Assembly: GCA_035494735.1 (NCBI GenBank)
Contig: DATJGS010000037.1
Span: 186,001-250,000, forward strand
Direction of reading: 5' to 3'
Origin: DATJGS01 sp035494735
Lineage (GTDB): Bacteria > Eisenbacteria > RBG-16-71-46
Length of the DNA: 64,000 nt
Positions 50,236 to 58,340 of this stretch are shown here, piece by piece. The first letter of the stretch is position 1. The number at the start of each line of letters is the position of its first letter. The translations under genes and the position numbers were made by a program. The notes beneath the pieces were generated by a model. It made no database searches. It saw nothing but the letters and a program-made list of their open reading frames with translations, and was not told where the DNA came from.

Positions 50236-50893
50236 CGTCGCGTGGCCGTCCTTGGCGCGCGTCACTTGGCGACGCGTCGCCGGGCAGACGGCAATAGCAG
50301 TACACGAACTCCTGTTCGACGCCCCACGGCGTGGTGTGCGTCTCGGAGCAGCTCGACACTTTTTGAAACGCGGGACCGAATTCGCCGTGGAGTCCGTCGG
50401 GGCCGTAGCGCACGACGTCGAGTCCGCTGCACTTCTCGGGGCCGCCGGGTCCGAACGTCGCGACCATGATGTGTCCGTTGGGACGCAGTGCGTGGCGCAC
50501 GGCGGCGACGTAGCGCCGGCGCGCCTCCGGCTCCACGAGGAAGTGGAACACGGCGCGGTCGTGCCAGAAGTCGACGCGCCGTTCCTCCAGCCGGACGGTC
50601 GTGATGTCGGCCTGCAGCCAGTGCACGAGCGACGCGCGTGCGCCGAGCCTGTCCTGAGCGCTCGCGATCGCGCGAGCCGACACGTCGAGAACGGTCACGT
50701 CCCGAAAACCGCGGTCGAGCAGATCGTCGACGAGCGTCGAAGCGCCGCCTCCGACATCGAGGATCGCGGCGTCGGGCGACAGTTGGGCATCCTCGATGAA
50801 GCGGAGCGAGCGCTCGAGGTGCGGTTGATACCAGCTCGCCTGCTCAGGCGAGCGACGGGAGTAGACGTCGTCCCAATGCCGCTTTTCTTCCAT
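50228..50893 (-). CDS. Class I SAM-dependent methyltransferase
   Basis: 221 residues. The N terminus HWDDVYSRRSPEQASWYQP is typical of a common bacterial methyltransferase family (thiopurine- or tellurite-type relatives). Motif I is AILDVGGGASTLVDDLL, strand 2 ends VTVLDVSARA, and motif IV is RVDFWHDRAVFHFL, followed by LRPNGHIMVATFG. A short Cys/His-containing tail (EFVYCYCRLPG) ends it. Substrate not identifiable. It overlaps the convergent ClC gene by eight bases. Confidence 0.8.
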   Translation of the reverse strand: MEEKRHWDDVYSRRSPEQASWYQPHLERSLRFIEDAQLSPDAAILDVGGGASTLVDDLLDRGFRDVTVLDVSARAIASAQDRLGARASLVHWLQADITTVRLEERRVDFWHDRAVFHFLVEPEARRRYVAAVRHALRPNGHIMVATFGPGGPEKCSGLDVVRYGPDGLHGEFGPAFQKVSSCSETHTTPWGVEQEFVYCYCRLPGDASPSDARQGRPRDVT

Positions 50894-51006
50894 TCGCGGC
50901 GCGAGTCCCGGCGCGCGGCGTCATGCGCGCGCGCAGGTCCTGGCGCAATTCCTCGGTGAGGGAGGCGGCCGCTTCCGGGCGGCCGTGCAACGCGACGGGT
51001 GTCCCC

Positions 51007-52728
51007 TCAATCCTCCATGGTGCTCAGGTCGCCGGTCGGCAGTCCCAGGTCCCAGGCCTTGAGCACGCGGCGCATGATCTTCCCAGAGCGGGTCTTCGGC
51101 AGCTTGTCGCGGAACTCGATCTCGCGCGGCGCGGCGTGGCCGGCGAGGTTCTTCTTCACGTGCGCGGCGATGTCCTTCTTGAGTTCTTCGCTCGGCTCGA
51201 ATCCGGCGCGCAGCGAGATGAACGCTTTTACGATGTGCCCGCGCAGTTCGTCCGGCTTGCCGATCACGCCGGCCTCCGCGACGGCCGGATGCGAGACGAG
51301 CGCGCTCTCGACCTCGAACGGTCCGACACGCTCGCCGGCCGTGTTGATCACGTCGTCGGCGCGCCCCTGGAACCAGAAATACCCGTCCTCGTCGACGTAC
51401 GACGTGTCGCCGCTGAAGTAGTAGCCGGGGAATTTGAAGTACTCGTCGTACTTCGCGGGATTGCGCCAGATCTGGCGCATCATGCCCGGCCATCCGGCCT
51501 TGATGCACAGGAGGCCGAGCGTGTTCGGCGGGACCGGCTTGCCGTTCTCGTCGAGGATCGCGGCCTCGACGCCGGGGATCGGTTTGCCCATGGAGCCCGG
51601 GCGCATCTCCATGCACGGGTAGTTCGAGATCAGCTGGTGGCCGGTCTCGGTCATCCACCAGTTGTCGTGGATGCGCCGCTTGTACACGCGCCAGCCCCAG
51701 CGCACGACTTCGGGGTTCAGCGGCTCGCCGACCGACAGCACGTGGCGCAGCGACGTGAGGTCGTACTTCTCGACGAGTTGCTCGCCGGCGGCCATCAGCA
51801 TGCGGAACGCGGTCGGCGCGGAGTACCACACGGTGATGCGGTGCTTCTGGATCGTCTCGTACCAGTCGGCCGCGTCGAAGCGCCCGCCGCGGATCACGTT
51901 CGTGGCGCCGTTCAGCCACGGCGCGAAGATGCCGTACGACGTGCCCGTGACCCAGCCGGGGTCGGCCGTGCACCAGTACGTGTCCGTCTCCTTGAGATCC
52001 AGCACCCACTGTCCGGTCTGGTAGTGACCGATCATCGCGTTCTGAACGTGCAGCGCGCCTTTCGGCTTGCCGGTCGATCCGGACGTGTAGTGCAGGATGA
52101 GCGGATCTTCGCGGTCCAGCCACACCGTGTCGAAGCTCTCGCCGGACTTCTCCATCTCGTGATCGAACGAGCGGAGTCGCCCGCTCTCGGAACCGCCGCC
52201 GCCGACGAGCACGACGTGCTTCAGATCGGGCAGGTCGTCCTCGGGCACGCGCTCGAGTAGGTGGCGGTTCGTGAGCAGCGCGACCGCGGCCGCGTCCTGC
52301 ATGCGATCGCGCACCGCGTCGGTCATGAACGCCTCGAACAACGGGCTCGGGATCGCGCCGACTTTCAGGATGCCGAGGATGCCGATGTACGTCTCGGGCA
52401 CGCGCGGCAGGAATACGAACACGCGGTCGCCGCGCGTCACGCCCATGCGGATCAGCGCGTTCGCGAAGCGGTTCGACAGGCGCATCAGGTCTTCGTACGT
52501 ATAGCGCTCGACGCGCTGGCCGTCGGTGTAGAGCAGCGCGAGCTTGTTCTTGCGCGCGCCCAGCGCGTGCCGGTCGATGGCCTCGTGCGCCATGTTGACC
52601 TTGCCGGTCTTCGCCCACTCGAACGCGGCTTCGACGCTCTTCCAGTCGAACGTCCGGCGCGCCTCGTCGTAGTCACGCAGATTTCCCTGCGTGCCCGGAA
52701 CGGGCGGCAGTGCTTCTCTCGAGGCCAT
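51007..52728 (-). CDS. acs: Acetyl-CoA synthetase-type AMP-forming acyl-CoA ligase
   Basis: 573 residues. The adenylation core contains the P-loop YTSGSTGKPKGALHV, the acetyl-CoA-synthetase-like WCTADPGWVTG, the MTETGH motif, and YFSGDTSYVDEDGYFWFQGRADDVI. The C-terminal hinge and catalytic Lys lie in PKTRSGKIMRR, the site often controlled by acetylation. Length is nearer to the shorter AcsA forms of Bacillus than the 650-residue Acs. It makes acetyl-CoA (or a short acyl-CoA) from the acid, ATP and CoA. ATG at 52728 has GGGAGGA five bases upstream. It is divergent from the stressosome operon. Confidence 0.9.
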   Translation of the reverse strand: MASREALPPVPGTQGNLRDYDEARRTFDWKSVEAAFEWAKTGKVNMAHEAIDRHALGARKNKLALLYTDGQRVERYTYEDLMRLSNRFANALIRMGVTRGDRVFVFLPRVPETYIGILGILKVGAIPSPLFEAFMTDAVRDRMQDAAAVALLTNRHLLERVPEDDLPDLKHVVLVGGGGSESGRLRSFDHEMEKSGESFDTVWLDREDPLILHYTSGSTGKPKGALHVQNAMIGHYQTGQWVLDLKETDTYWCTADPGWVTGTSYGIFAPWLNGATNVIRGGRFDAADWYETIQKHRITVWYSAPTAFRMLMAAGEQLVEKYDLTSLRHVLSVGEPLNPEVVRWGWRVYKRRIHDNWWMTETGHQLISNYPCMEMRPGSMGKPIPGVEAAILDENGKPVPPNTLGLLCIKAGWPGMMRQIWRNPAKYDEYFKFPGYYFSGDTSYVDEDGYFWFQGRADDVINTAGERVGPFEVESALVSHPAVAEAGVIGKPDELRGHIVKAFISLRAGFEPSEELKKDIAAHVKKNLAGHAAPREIEFRDKLPKTRSGKIMRRVLKAWDLGLPTGDLSTMED

Positions 52729-52768
52729 CAGGTCCTCCCAGAGCGCGGGTGAATGCGGCGGACCGCCG

Positions 52769-52798
52769 AGGCTATCCAACGCGTTGCGGCGCAGTCAA
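52769..52798 (-). promoter_or_regulatory. Candidate promoter of the acetyl-CoA synthetase gene
   Basis: On the minus strand TTGACT (52798-52793) and TAGCCT (52774-52769) are 18 bp apart. Transcription would start about 35 bp before the ATG at 52728. Confidence 0.45.
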
Positions 52799-52861
52799 TG
52801 GCGGCGGGTCCGCGGACTTCGCGGGCCGGGGCACATGCGGGCCGGGCCGCGTCGTTCCTCA

Positions 52862-52903
52862 GGGAAATCCCCGACAGCGCGCCCCGTGGCGAGCGCCCAT
52901 ACT
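52862..52903 (+). promoter_or_regulatory. Stressosome operon control region: GGGAAATCCCCGA motif and CATACT -10
   Basis: A near-symmetric motif GGGAAATCCC lies in GGGAAATCCCCGA (52862-52874). CATACT (52898-52903), in the same CCCATACT context as at 8017, is a plausible -10; the motif would then be centred about 43 bp before the transcription start, the usual place for an activator such as the NarL-type regulator of this operon. The same 13 bases occur inverted at 56894-56906. Confidence 0.4.
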
Positions 52904-53010
52904 GCGTTCACGCGCTTGCGTCGGTCGCGAACGCTGGCTCAAACTTCGGCGTTGTACCACCTCTCTCGAGGTCCCCCATCGGCCGCCGCCGAAACCAAAG
53001 GAGATCTGTG

Positions 53011-53901
53011 ATGGATGCCCTCCAGACGCTCGACGCCCTCCCCGCGTCGGCGGATTCCACGAGTGCGCTGCTGCGTGAACTCGTCGCTCACCTGGCCCAG
53101 AACCGCACGCAACTGCGCGAGGAGTGGGTCCGGCGCATCACCGAGGCGAAGCTGCTCACCGCGATGTCGCGCGACGAGATCTTCGCCGAAGCCACGTCCG
53201 TCTACGACAGCTACGTCGAGGCGCTCGAGACGCGCACGCTGGAAGCGCTCGAACGCTACGCGCAGAACCTGTCCGAGCGCATCATCCCGCGCGGCGTCGA
53301 CACGAACGAAGTCGTCGGCATCGTGCTGCTGCTGCGCGACGTGCTGGCGCGCTCGCTGTTCGCGAAATACCACACGGACTCCGCGCTCCTCGCGCGCGTG
53401 CTCGACGCGTACGAGCCCGCCGCGAACTCGATCGCGATCACCGTGGCCGTCGGCTTCGTGCGTGAACGCGAGCGCGTCATCCGCGAGCAGCAGGAAGCGA
53501 TCCGTGAGCTGTCCACGCCCGTGCTGCAGGTGCGCGAACGGCTGCTCATCCTTCCCATCATCGGCCTCATCGATCCACTGCGGGCGCGCCAGCTCACGGA
53601 GCAGTTGCTGCGCGCGATCCGCGCGAACCGCGCCAAGGTCGTCGTCATCGACATCACGGGCGTCGCCGCGATGGACGCGAACGTCGCGAATCACCTCGTG
53701 CTCACCGTCGAATCGGCGCGGCTGCTCGGCGCCATCGTCATCGTCACGGGATTGTCGCCCGAGATTGCGCAGACGCTCGTCAACATCGGCGTCGACCTCG
53801 GCAAGATGAACACCGTGGGCGATCTGCAGGGAGGCATCGAAGAGGCCGAACGTCTGCTCGGGTACAAGGTCGTGCCGGCGGGCGAAGGTCAGATCGTGTA
53901 G
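53011..53901 (+). CDS. rsbR: RsbR-type stressosome scaffold/sensor (STAS domain with RsbRD-like N terminus)
   Basis: 296 residues after AAAGGAG. Residues about 18-155 form a helical sensor like the RsbRD_N family (LREEWVRRI, NLSERIIPRGVDTNEVVGIVLLL). A J-helix linker follows (RERERVIREQQEAIREL), then a STAS domain (STPVLQVRERLLILPIIG to the end). Of the two phosphorylated Thr of Bacillus RsbR, the second is kept (Thr255, EIAQTLV), but the first position reads MDANVANH, with Ala223 instead of Thr. RsbR proteins assemble with RsbS into a large shell that releases the kinase RsbT on stress. Confidence 0.85.
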   Translation: MDALQTLDALPASADSTSALLRELVAHLAQNRTQLREEWVRRITEAKLLTAMSRDEIFAEATSVYDSYVEALETRTLEALERYAQNLSERIIPRGVDTNEVVGIVLLLRDVLARSLFAKYHTDSALLARVLDAYEPAANSIAITVAVGFVRERERVIREQQEAIRELSTPVLQVRERLLILPIIGLIDPLRARQLTEQLLRAIRANRAKVVVIDITGVAAMDANVANHLVLTVESARLLGAIVIVTGLSPEIAQTLVNIGVDLGKMNTVGDLQGGIEEAERLLGYKVVPAGEGQIV

Positions 53902-53942
53902 GGCCGCGCGGTCGCGTCGCGGCAATTCCAGGAGCCGGCCCT

Positions 53943-54308
53943 ATGGAAGTACCCATTCTGAAGCAGGGTCCGTACCTGATCGCGTCGATCCAGGACGCGC
54001 TGACGGACGCGGACCTGATCCAGCTGCGGGACGCACTGGTCGAGAAAGTCGGCCGGTTGCGCGCCCGTGGCGTGATCGTCGACGTCACGGCGCTGGACGT
54101 GATGGACTCGTTCGCGACCGGCACGTTGCGCGACATCGCCGACATGATCCGCCTGCGCGGCGCGAAGACCGTGATCGTGGGCATCCAGCCCGAGGTCGCG
54201 TTCGCGATGGCGCACATGGGTCTGTCCCTCGAAGGCGTGATCACGTCGCTGGACCTCGAAGAGGGACTGTCGCACCTCGAGCACCAAGTGAAGACCGCGA
54301 GCCGCTGA
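53943..54308 (+). CDS. rsbS: RsbS-type STAS stressosome protein
   Basis: 121 residues, a single STAS domain (VPILKQGPYLIASIQDALTD, then RGVIVDVTALDVMDSFAT, then GAKTVIVGIQPEVAFAMAHMG). Ser56 in MDSF is the conserved serine phosphorylated by RsbT. RsbS binds RsbT within the stressosome and lets it go when phosphorylated. Its stop overlaps the rsbT start by one base (TGATG). Confidence 0.9.
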   Translation: MEVPILKQGPYLIASIQDALTDADLIQLRDALVEKVGRLRARGVIVDVTALDVMDSFATGTLRDIADMIRLRGAKTVIVGIQPEVAFAMAHMGLSLEGVITSLDLEEGLSHLEHQVKTASR

Positions 54309-54736
54309 TGGGCGAACCCCTCGTCGCGGAGGAGACCCTCGTGCCGATCCGGTCCGAGACCGACATCGTGACCGCGCGCCAGAACGGCCGGCAGCTCGCG
54401 CTGCGCCTGGGCTTCTCGTCGGCCCACGCGACGCTGGTCGCGACCGCGATCTCGGAGCTGGCGCGGAACATCCTGATGTACGCGCGCAGCGGCACCGTGC
54501 TGTTGCAGGGCGTCGAGAACGCGAACCGCTGCGGCATGGTGATCGTCGCGGAGGACGAGGGCCCGGGCATCGCGGACATCAGTCAGGCCATCCAGGACGG
54601 CTTCTCGACGTCGGGCCGGCTCGGCCTCGGGCTGCCCGGCGTACGCCGGCTCATGGACGACTTTCACATCGAGTCGCAGAGCGGCGCAGGCACGCGGGTG
54701 CGGGTGAGAAAATGGATCGAACGCTCGGTACGCTGA
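54308..54736 (+). CDS. rsbT: RsbT-type switch serine kinase
   Basis: 142-residue GHKL-type kinase. The ATP site shows the N-box ISELARNILMYA, the G1 motif EDEGPGI and the lid glycines GRLGLGLPGVRRLMDDF, ending GAGTRVRVRKW. RsbT phosphorylates RsbS and RsbR and, once free, activates proteins with an RsbU-type N-terminal domain. In this operon that domain is found on a histidine kinase. Its end overlaps rsbX by 25 bp. Confidence 0.9.
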   Translation: MGEPLVAEETLVPIRSETDIVTARQNGRQLALRLGFSSAHATLVATAISELARNILMYARSGTVLLQGVENANRCGMVIVAEDEGPGIADISQAIQDGFSTSGRLGLGLPGVRRLMDDFHIESQSGAGTRVRVRKWIERSVR

Positions 54737-55329
54737 TCGCGTGGGGCGCGGCGTCGCGGCCGCTGGCCGCGGATGGCCCGTCCGGCGACGGATACGTGGT
54801 GCTGACCCATCCCGAGCGCACGCTCGTCGCGGTCGTCGACGGTCTGGGGCGCGGGCACGACGCGGCGGCCGCCTCGCACGCCGCGCTGCGCACGATCGCC
54901 CGCGACGTGCACGAGACGCCGATCCGCCTCGTCGAGCACTGCCACCGGCAGCTGCGCGGCACCCGCGGCGTCGTGCTCGCGCTCGCGGTCTTCGAAGAAG
55001 CGGCACGGCGCATGGATTGGGTCGGCGTCGGCGACGTGAACGCGATCCTGTGGCGCGCGAATCACGCCGCGCGGCCCCGCGTCGAGACGCTGTTCACGGC
55101 GCGTGGCATCGTCGGGCGCCACTTGCCGCCCCTCGTGGCGCGAACCCTGAGCGTCGCGCCGGGCGACACGCTGGTCCTGGCCACGGACGGCGTCGCGCGC
55201 GGCTTCCCCGACGTGCCGGCGCCGGCGGGCACCCCGGAAGAGACGGCGCGCCGCATCCTGGAGCGCCACGGCACGGGCGCGGACGACGCGCTCGTGGTGG
55301 TGGCCGACATCCGCGGGGAGGCGGCATGA
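54712..55329 (+). CDS. rsbX: RsbX-type PP2C phosphatase (stressosome reset)
   Basis: 205 residues, a compact SpoIIE-type PP2C domain: GDGYVVLTHPERTLVAVVDGLGRGHDAAAASHAALRTI in pieces holds the first metal-binding Asp, and LVLATDGVARGF and ADDALVVVADI the later ones. In Bacillus RsbX removes phosphates from RsbR and RsbS to reset the system. It overlaps rsbT by 25 bp and the next gene by four (ATGA). Confidence 0.85.
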   Translation: MDRTLGTLIAWGAASRPLAADGPSGDGYVVLTHPERTLVAVVDGLGRGHDAAAASHAALRTIARDVHETPIRLVEHCHRQLRGTRGVVLALAVFEEAARRMDWVGVGDVNAILWRANHAARPRVETLFTARGIVGRHLPPLVARTLSVAPGDTLVLATDGVARGFPDVPAPAGTPEETARRILERHGTGADDALVVVADIRGEAA

Positions 55330-56264
55330 GCCCCGAGGATCTCAGCGTCCGTTGCCGGCGCGTGTTTCGCGAGTACGTCGAACGTCGCGGTGAAGCCGCG
55401 CTGCACGACGCGTACGAGTTGGGGCGGCGCGCGCTCGACGACGATTCCGGGATCACACCGTTCGTCGCCGCGATCCAGCAGACGCTGCTCGAGGAGTTCG
55501 AACGCGCCGCGACGCCCGGCGAGCGCGAAGGGCTCGTCGAAGCGGCCGGTGCATTCCTACTCGAAGCGTTGTCGCCGTTCGATCTCGCACACCGCGGCGC
55601 GAGGGACAGCGCGGACACCCTGCGCCGCATGAGCGACACGCGCGAGCACGAAGTGCGGCGCGTCGCCCAGGACCTGCACGATTCCGCGGTGCAGCACGTG
55701 GCCGCGGCCCGGCTCGCGCTCGACGAGACGCGGCGCGCGTTGCCGAACGCGGCGCGCGAGCCGGCGGCGCGCGCGACACGGCTGTTGCTGGAGCTCGAAG
55801 ATCATCTGCGCCGCATTTCGCACGAACTGCGCCCCGCGCTGCTGGACGACCTCGGGCTCGCGCCCGCGCTGCGCGCCGTCGCGGACGGCTTCGCGCGGCG
55901 CCATGGACTCGACATCCGCATCGAGACGGCGTGGGAGACCCGGCTGCCGGGCGACGTCGAGCTGGCGCTGTATCGCATCGTCCACGAAGCGCTGTTCAAC
56001 GTGGCGCGCCACGCGCGCGCCCGGCACGTCGTGATTCGCCTCGAGCCGCACGAGGGCGGGCTGTGCTGCTCCGTGCGTGACGACGGGGTGGGCTTCGACG
56101 CGTGGGAAGCCGCGCGCCGCGGGCTCGGTCTGCGCGGCATGCGCGAACGCGCCGCCGGGATCCGTGGCCGGCTCGAGATCGCGGCGCGCCCGGGCGGTGG
56201 CGCCGAATTGTCCGTCCTCATCCCCCTGGGGGCTCCCCATGCCGCTTCGGCTGCTGCTCGCTGA
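55326..56264 (+). CDS. Histidine kinase with N-terminal RsbU-type RsbT-binding domain
   Basis: 312 residues. Residues about 8-95 match the RsbU N-terminal domain (REYVERRGEAALHDAYELGR, PFVAAIQQTLLEEF, AGAFLLEALSPFDLAHRG), which in Bacillus binds RsbT. It is followed by a NarL-type kinase: HisKA_3 with phosphoacceptor His118 (VRRVAQDLHDSAVQHV) and an HATPase domain (IVHEALFNVARHARA, DDGVGFD, GLGLRGMRERAAGI). Thus RsbT, freed by stress, would act on a kinase instead of a PP2C phosphatase. No membrane helix. It overlaps the response regulator gene by 26 bp. Confidence 0.85.
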   Translation: MSPEDLSVRCRRVFREYVERRGEAALHDAYELGRRALDDDSGITPFVAAIQQTLLEEFERAATPGEREGLVEAAGAFLLEALSPFDLAHRGARDSADTLRRMSDTREHEVRRVAQDLHDSAVQHVAAARLALDETRRALPNAAREPAARATRLLLELEDHLRRISHELRPALLDDLGLAPALRAVADGFARRHGLDIRIETAWETRLPGDVELALYRIVHEALFNVARHARARHVVIRLEPHEGGLCCSVRDDGVGFDAWEAARRGLGLRGMRERAAGIRGRLEIAARPGGGAELSVLIPLGAPHAASAAAR

Positions 56265-56871
56265 CGACCACCGCGTCCTGCGCGACTCGCTCCGGCAGCT
56301 CCTCGAGCGCGCCGGCTTCCAGGTCGTCGGGGTCGCGAACAACGGCCTCGACGCCGTGCGCATGGCGCGCGAACTCGCCCCCGACGTCGCCGTGCTGGAC
56401 ATCGGCATGCCCATGCAGAACGGCCTCGCTACCGCGGCGGAGCTGAAGAAGGTCGCGCCCGAGATCCGAGTCGTCCTGCTGACCATGCACGCGGACGAAG
56501 CGTACGTGACCGAGGCGCTGCGTTCGGGCGTGCTCGGCTACGTGCTGAAGAGCGAAGCGACCGAGGACCTGATCCGCGCCCTGAACGAAGTGAAGGAAGG
56601 GCGCGCCTACTTGAGTCCGCGCGTGTCGCGCGCCGTGGTCGAAGCCGTGCGCAACGGCGGCGCGACGCCGAAGGATCCGCTGACGCCGCGCGAACGGCAG
56701 GTGCTGCAACTCGTCGCCGAGGGGCAACCCACGAAGGCCGTCGCGGCGACGCTCGGCATCAGCGCGAAGACCGCCGAGACGCATCGCGGCGCCATCATGC
56801 GCAAGCTCGACATCCACGACATGGCGGGCCTCGTCCGCTACGCGCTGCGCAACGGCCTCACGCAGCCCTGA
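56239..56871 (+). CDS. NarL/FixJ-type response regulator
   Basis: 210 residues. The receiver domain has the acidic pair DD at 9-10 (LLLADDHRVLRDS), phosphoacceptor Asp54 (AVLDIGMP), and Lys in YVLKSEA. The LuxR-type HTH is LTPRERQVLQLVAEGQPTKAVAATLGISAKTAETHR (in pieces). It is the evident partner of the kinase and the DNA-binding output of the stressosome. Candidate sites are the GGGAAATCCCCGA motifs on both sides of the operon. Confidence 0.9.
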   Translation: MPLRLLLADDHRVLRDSLRQLLERAGFQVVGVANNGLDAVRMARELAPDVAVLDIGMPMQNGLATAAELKKVAPEIRVVLLTMHADEAYVTEALRSGVLGYVLKSEATEDLIRALNEVKEGRAYLSPRVSRAVVEAVRNGGATPKDPLTPRERQVLQLVAEGQPTKAVAATLGISAKTAETHRGAIMRKLDIHDMAGLVRYALRNGLTQP

Positions 56872-57276
56872 GCCGCGGGCGCGCGCGCGCCCCTCGGGGA
56901 TTTCCCCCACACGGAAACCCGGACACTCCCGCATGGCCGGACCTGGGCCTGCGCACGCATGCTCTGTGCGGTGGGAGGAGGAGGCTCGCGGCACGAGGGA
57001 GCCTCGCGGCCAGGCACCTCGCGCAACACGAGAAGGAGCGCGCCCTCTAAGAAAGGGTTCGCGCCACCTCCTCCAAACCCACCAAGAATGCCTTGCCTGG
57101 TGCGGGGCGAGGCCGCCGCGCGGTCCCTGCAGCTCCCGGCGGTGGAGCGCCGCGCGAACAGGCCGGTCCCTTGGAGGTGCCCAGTGGGTCGAAATGGAAT
57201 GACTGGCGGGTTCGCGGCATTCGTCCCGCCTGACGCGAATGGAAGACACATCGCTCACACCGAGCGTCGAATCAAT
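56872..57276. other. 405-bp spacer with no convincing gene
   Basis: Besides the inverted 13-mer at 56894, it holds two close CTCGCGGC direct repeats (near 56985-57015), a purine-rich GGGAGGAGGAGG run and a GGAGG near 57172 that belongs to no good start. Composition is less regular than in neighbouring genes. A leader RNA for the next gene is possible but not shown. Confidence 0.4.
56894..56906 (-). promoter_or_regulatory. Inverted second copy of the GGGAAATCCCCGA motif
   Basis: TCGGGGATTTCCC is the exact reverse complement of the 13-mer upstream of rsbR; here the symmetric core is longer (GGGGAAATCCCC). It lies 22 bp after the response regulator stop and may control the gene at 57277 or be part of a terminator-like structure. 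Confidence 0.4.
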
Positions 57277-57966
57277 ATGCACCTGCCGATGCGGCTCGAC
57301 GTGCACCTGATGCTGTCGATCCGCGAGGCGCCCGACACGAACGGCCTGATCCTGCGCCTCCTCGGCGACTTCTACGTGGATGGCCTCGGGTCCGTGCTGC
57401 GCTTCCAGAACGCGGGCGGCGGCCTGCACCCATACACGACGTCGGGCACGGCGGAATCCGTGCTCGTCGAGGCGCGCGAGAAGCTGAGCGTCGAGCGCGA
57501 GGCGGTCGCGCCGCGCCCGCGAGGCGCGAGCGGCGTGTGGATCCAGCTGCGTGACTCGAACGTCCAGCCGCTCACGACCGAGATCCTGCTCGGCCACTGG
57601 AAGGCCGGACCGTTCAAGATGCGGTCCGAATTCCACACGCCGTGCCAGGCGGTCGTGTGGGTGAAGGCGCAGGACTGCGAATTGCGCGGCGGTCCCGGCC
57701 TTGCGCTGGACGGCGAGGTGAGCTTCCTCGATCACATCACGGCGCGCGTACTGCTGCTGCCGAAGGGCAGGTCGCCGAAGAACGCGGCGCCGACGGAAGG
57801 CGTCGAGATTCCGCTGCTCGCGCCCGGCGAAAGCATCCCGTTCGGTGAGCGGATGGTGCGCGGCGGCGTCGGCGGCACGCCTCGCGTGACGCTCCAGTTC
57901 GTGAATGGCAGCGGAGCGCGGCTGGGGAGCGAGTTCCTGGTCGGCCGCTGCGTGCAATTGAGATAG
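57277..57966 (+). CDS. Hypothetical soluble beta-rich protein
   Basis: 229 residues if started at the ATG at 57277; an in-frame ATG at 57199 is also possible and neither has a clear ribosome site. The sequence is mostly beta (LDVHLMLSIREAPD, LILRLLGDFYVDG, VWIQLRDSNVQPLTTEILLGHW, RVTLQFVNGSGARLG) without signal peptide, membrane helix or known motif. It has a few Cys (TPCQAV, DCELRGG, GRCVQLR). No family is recognised. It follows the stressosome operon after a long spacer with the operon's 13-bp motif, so it may be a target of that system. Confidence 0.55.
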   Translation: MHLPMRLDVHLMLSIREAPDTNGLILRLLGDFYVDGLGSVLRFQNAGGGLHPYTTSGTAESVLVEAREKLSVEREAVAPRPRGASGVWIQLRDSNVQPLTTEILLGHWKAGPFKMRSEFHTPCQAVVWVKAQDCELRGGPGLALDGEVSFLDHITARVLLLPKGRSPKNAAPTEGVEIPLLAPGESIPFGERMVRGGVGGTPRVTLQFVNGSGARLGSEFLVGRCVQLR

Positions 57967-57973
57967 CCGTGCC

Positions 57974-58016
57974 CGGAGGGTCTCGAGGCTCGTCCCCTCG
58001 AGGCCCGTTGCCTCCG
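57974..58016 (+). terminator. Hairpin after the hypothetical gene
   Basis: CGGAGG (57974-57979) pairs with CCTCCG (58011-58016), and inside it CTCGAGG (57982-57988) pairs with CCTCGAG (57996-58002). It starts eight bases after the stop codon; no T-run follows. Confidence 0.55.
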
Positions 58017-58340
58017 TGCGACCTTCTACGTTTCGCGGGGAGGCGGGAAGGGCGTACACCGCTGGTCTCCAGGTTGGCACCGGGCACGGACCCTTCGCCG
58101 TGAACTCATCGCAGCACGGCAGAGGCCCCTCGGAGCCCGGATCGCGACCGGAATGGCCGGCTCGATTCCCGCCTCCACCGTTTTCACGGGCCGCGGCGCC
58201 GCCACCCACCCCCCACGGGTGGCGGCCCGCGCCCGGCTCCTGTGCGCGATCGGCGTCGGACGGCTCCCGGACGGTCCGCCCACGGCGCTCCGTCATCCGG
58301 CGCTGATCGCGGCCGCCTTTCCTGCCGATGACTGGAGATC
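58017..58340. other. 324-bp non-coding spacer before the GH20 gene
   Basis: It holds a perfect 10-bp-stem hairpin GCCGCCACCC/GGGTGGCGGC (58198-58226, 9-base C-rich loop) that could stop read-through, and GGAG at 58333, the ribosome site of the GH20 gene. No open frame here is convincing. Confidence 0.5.
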
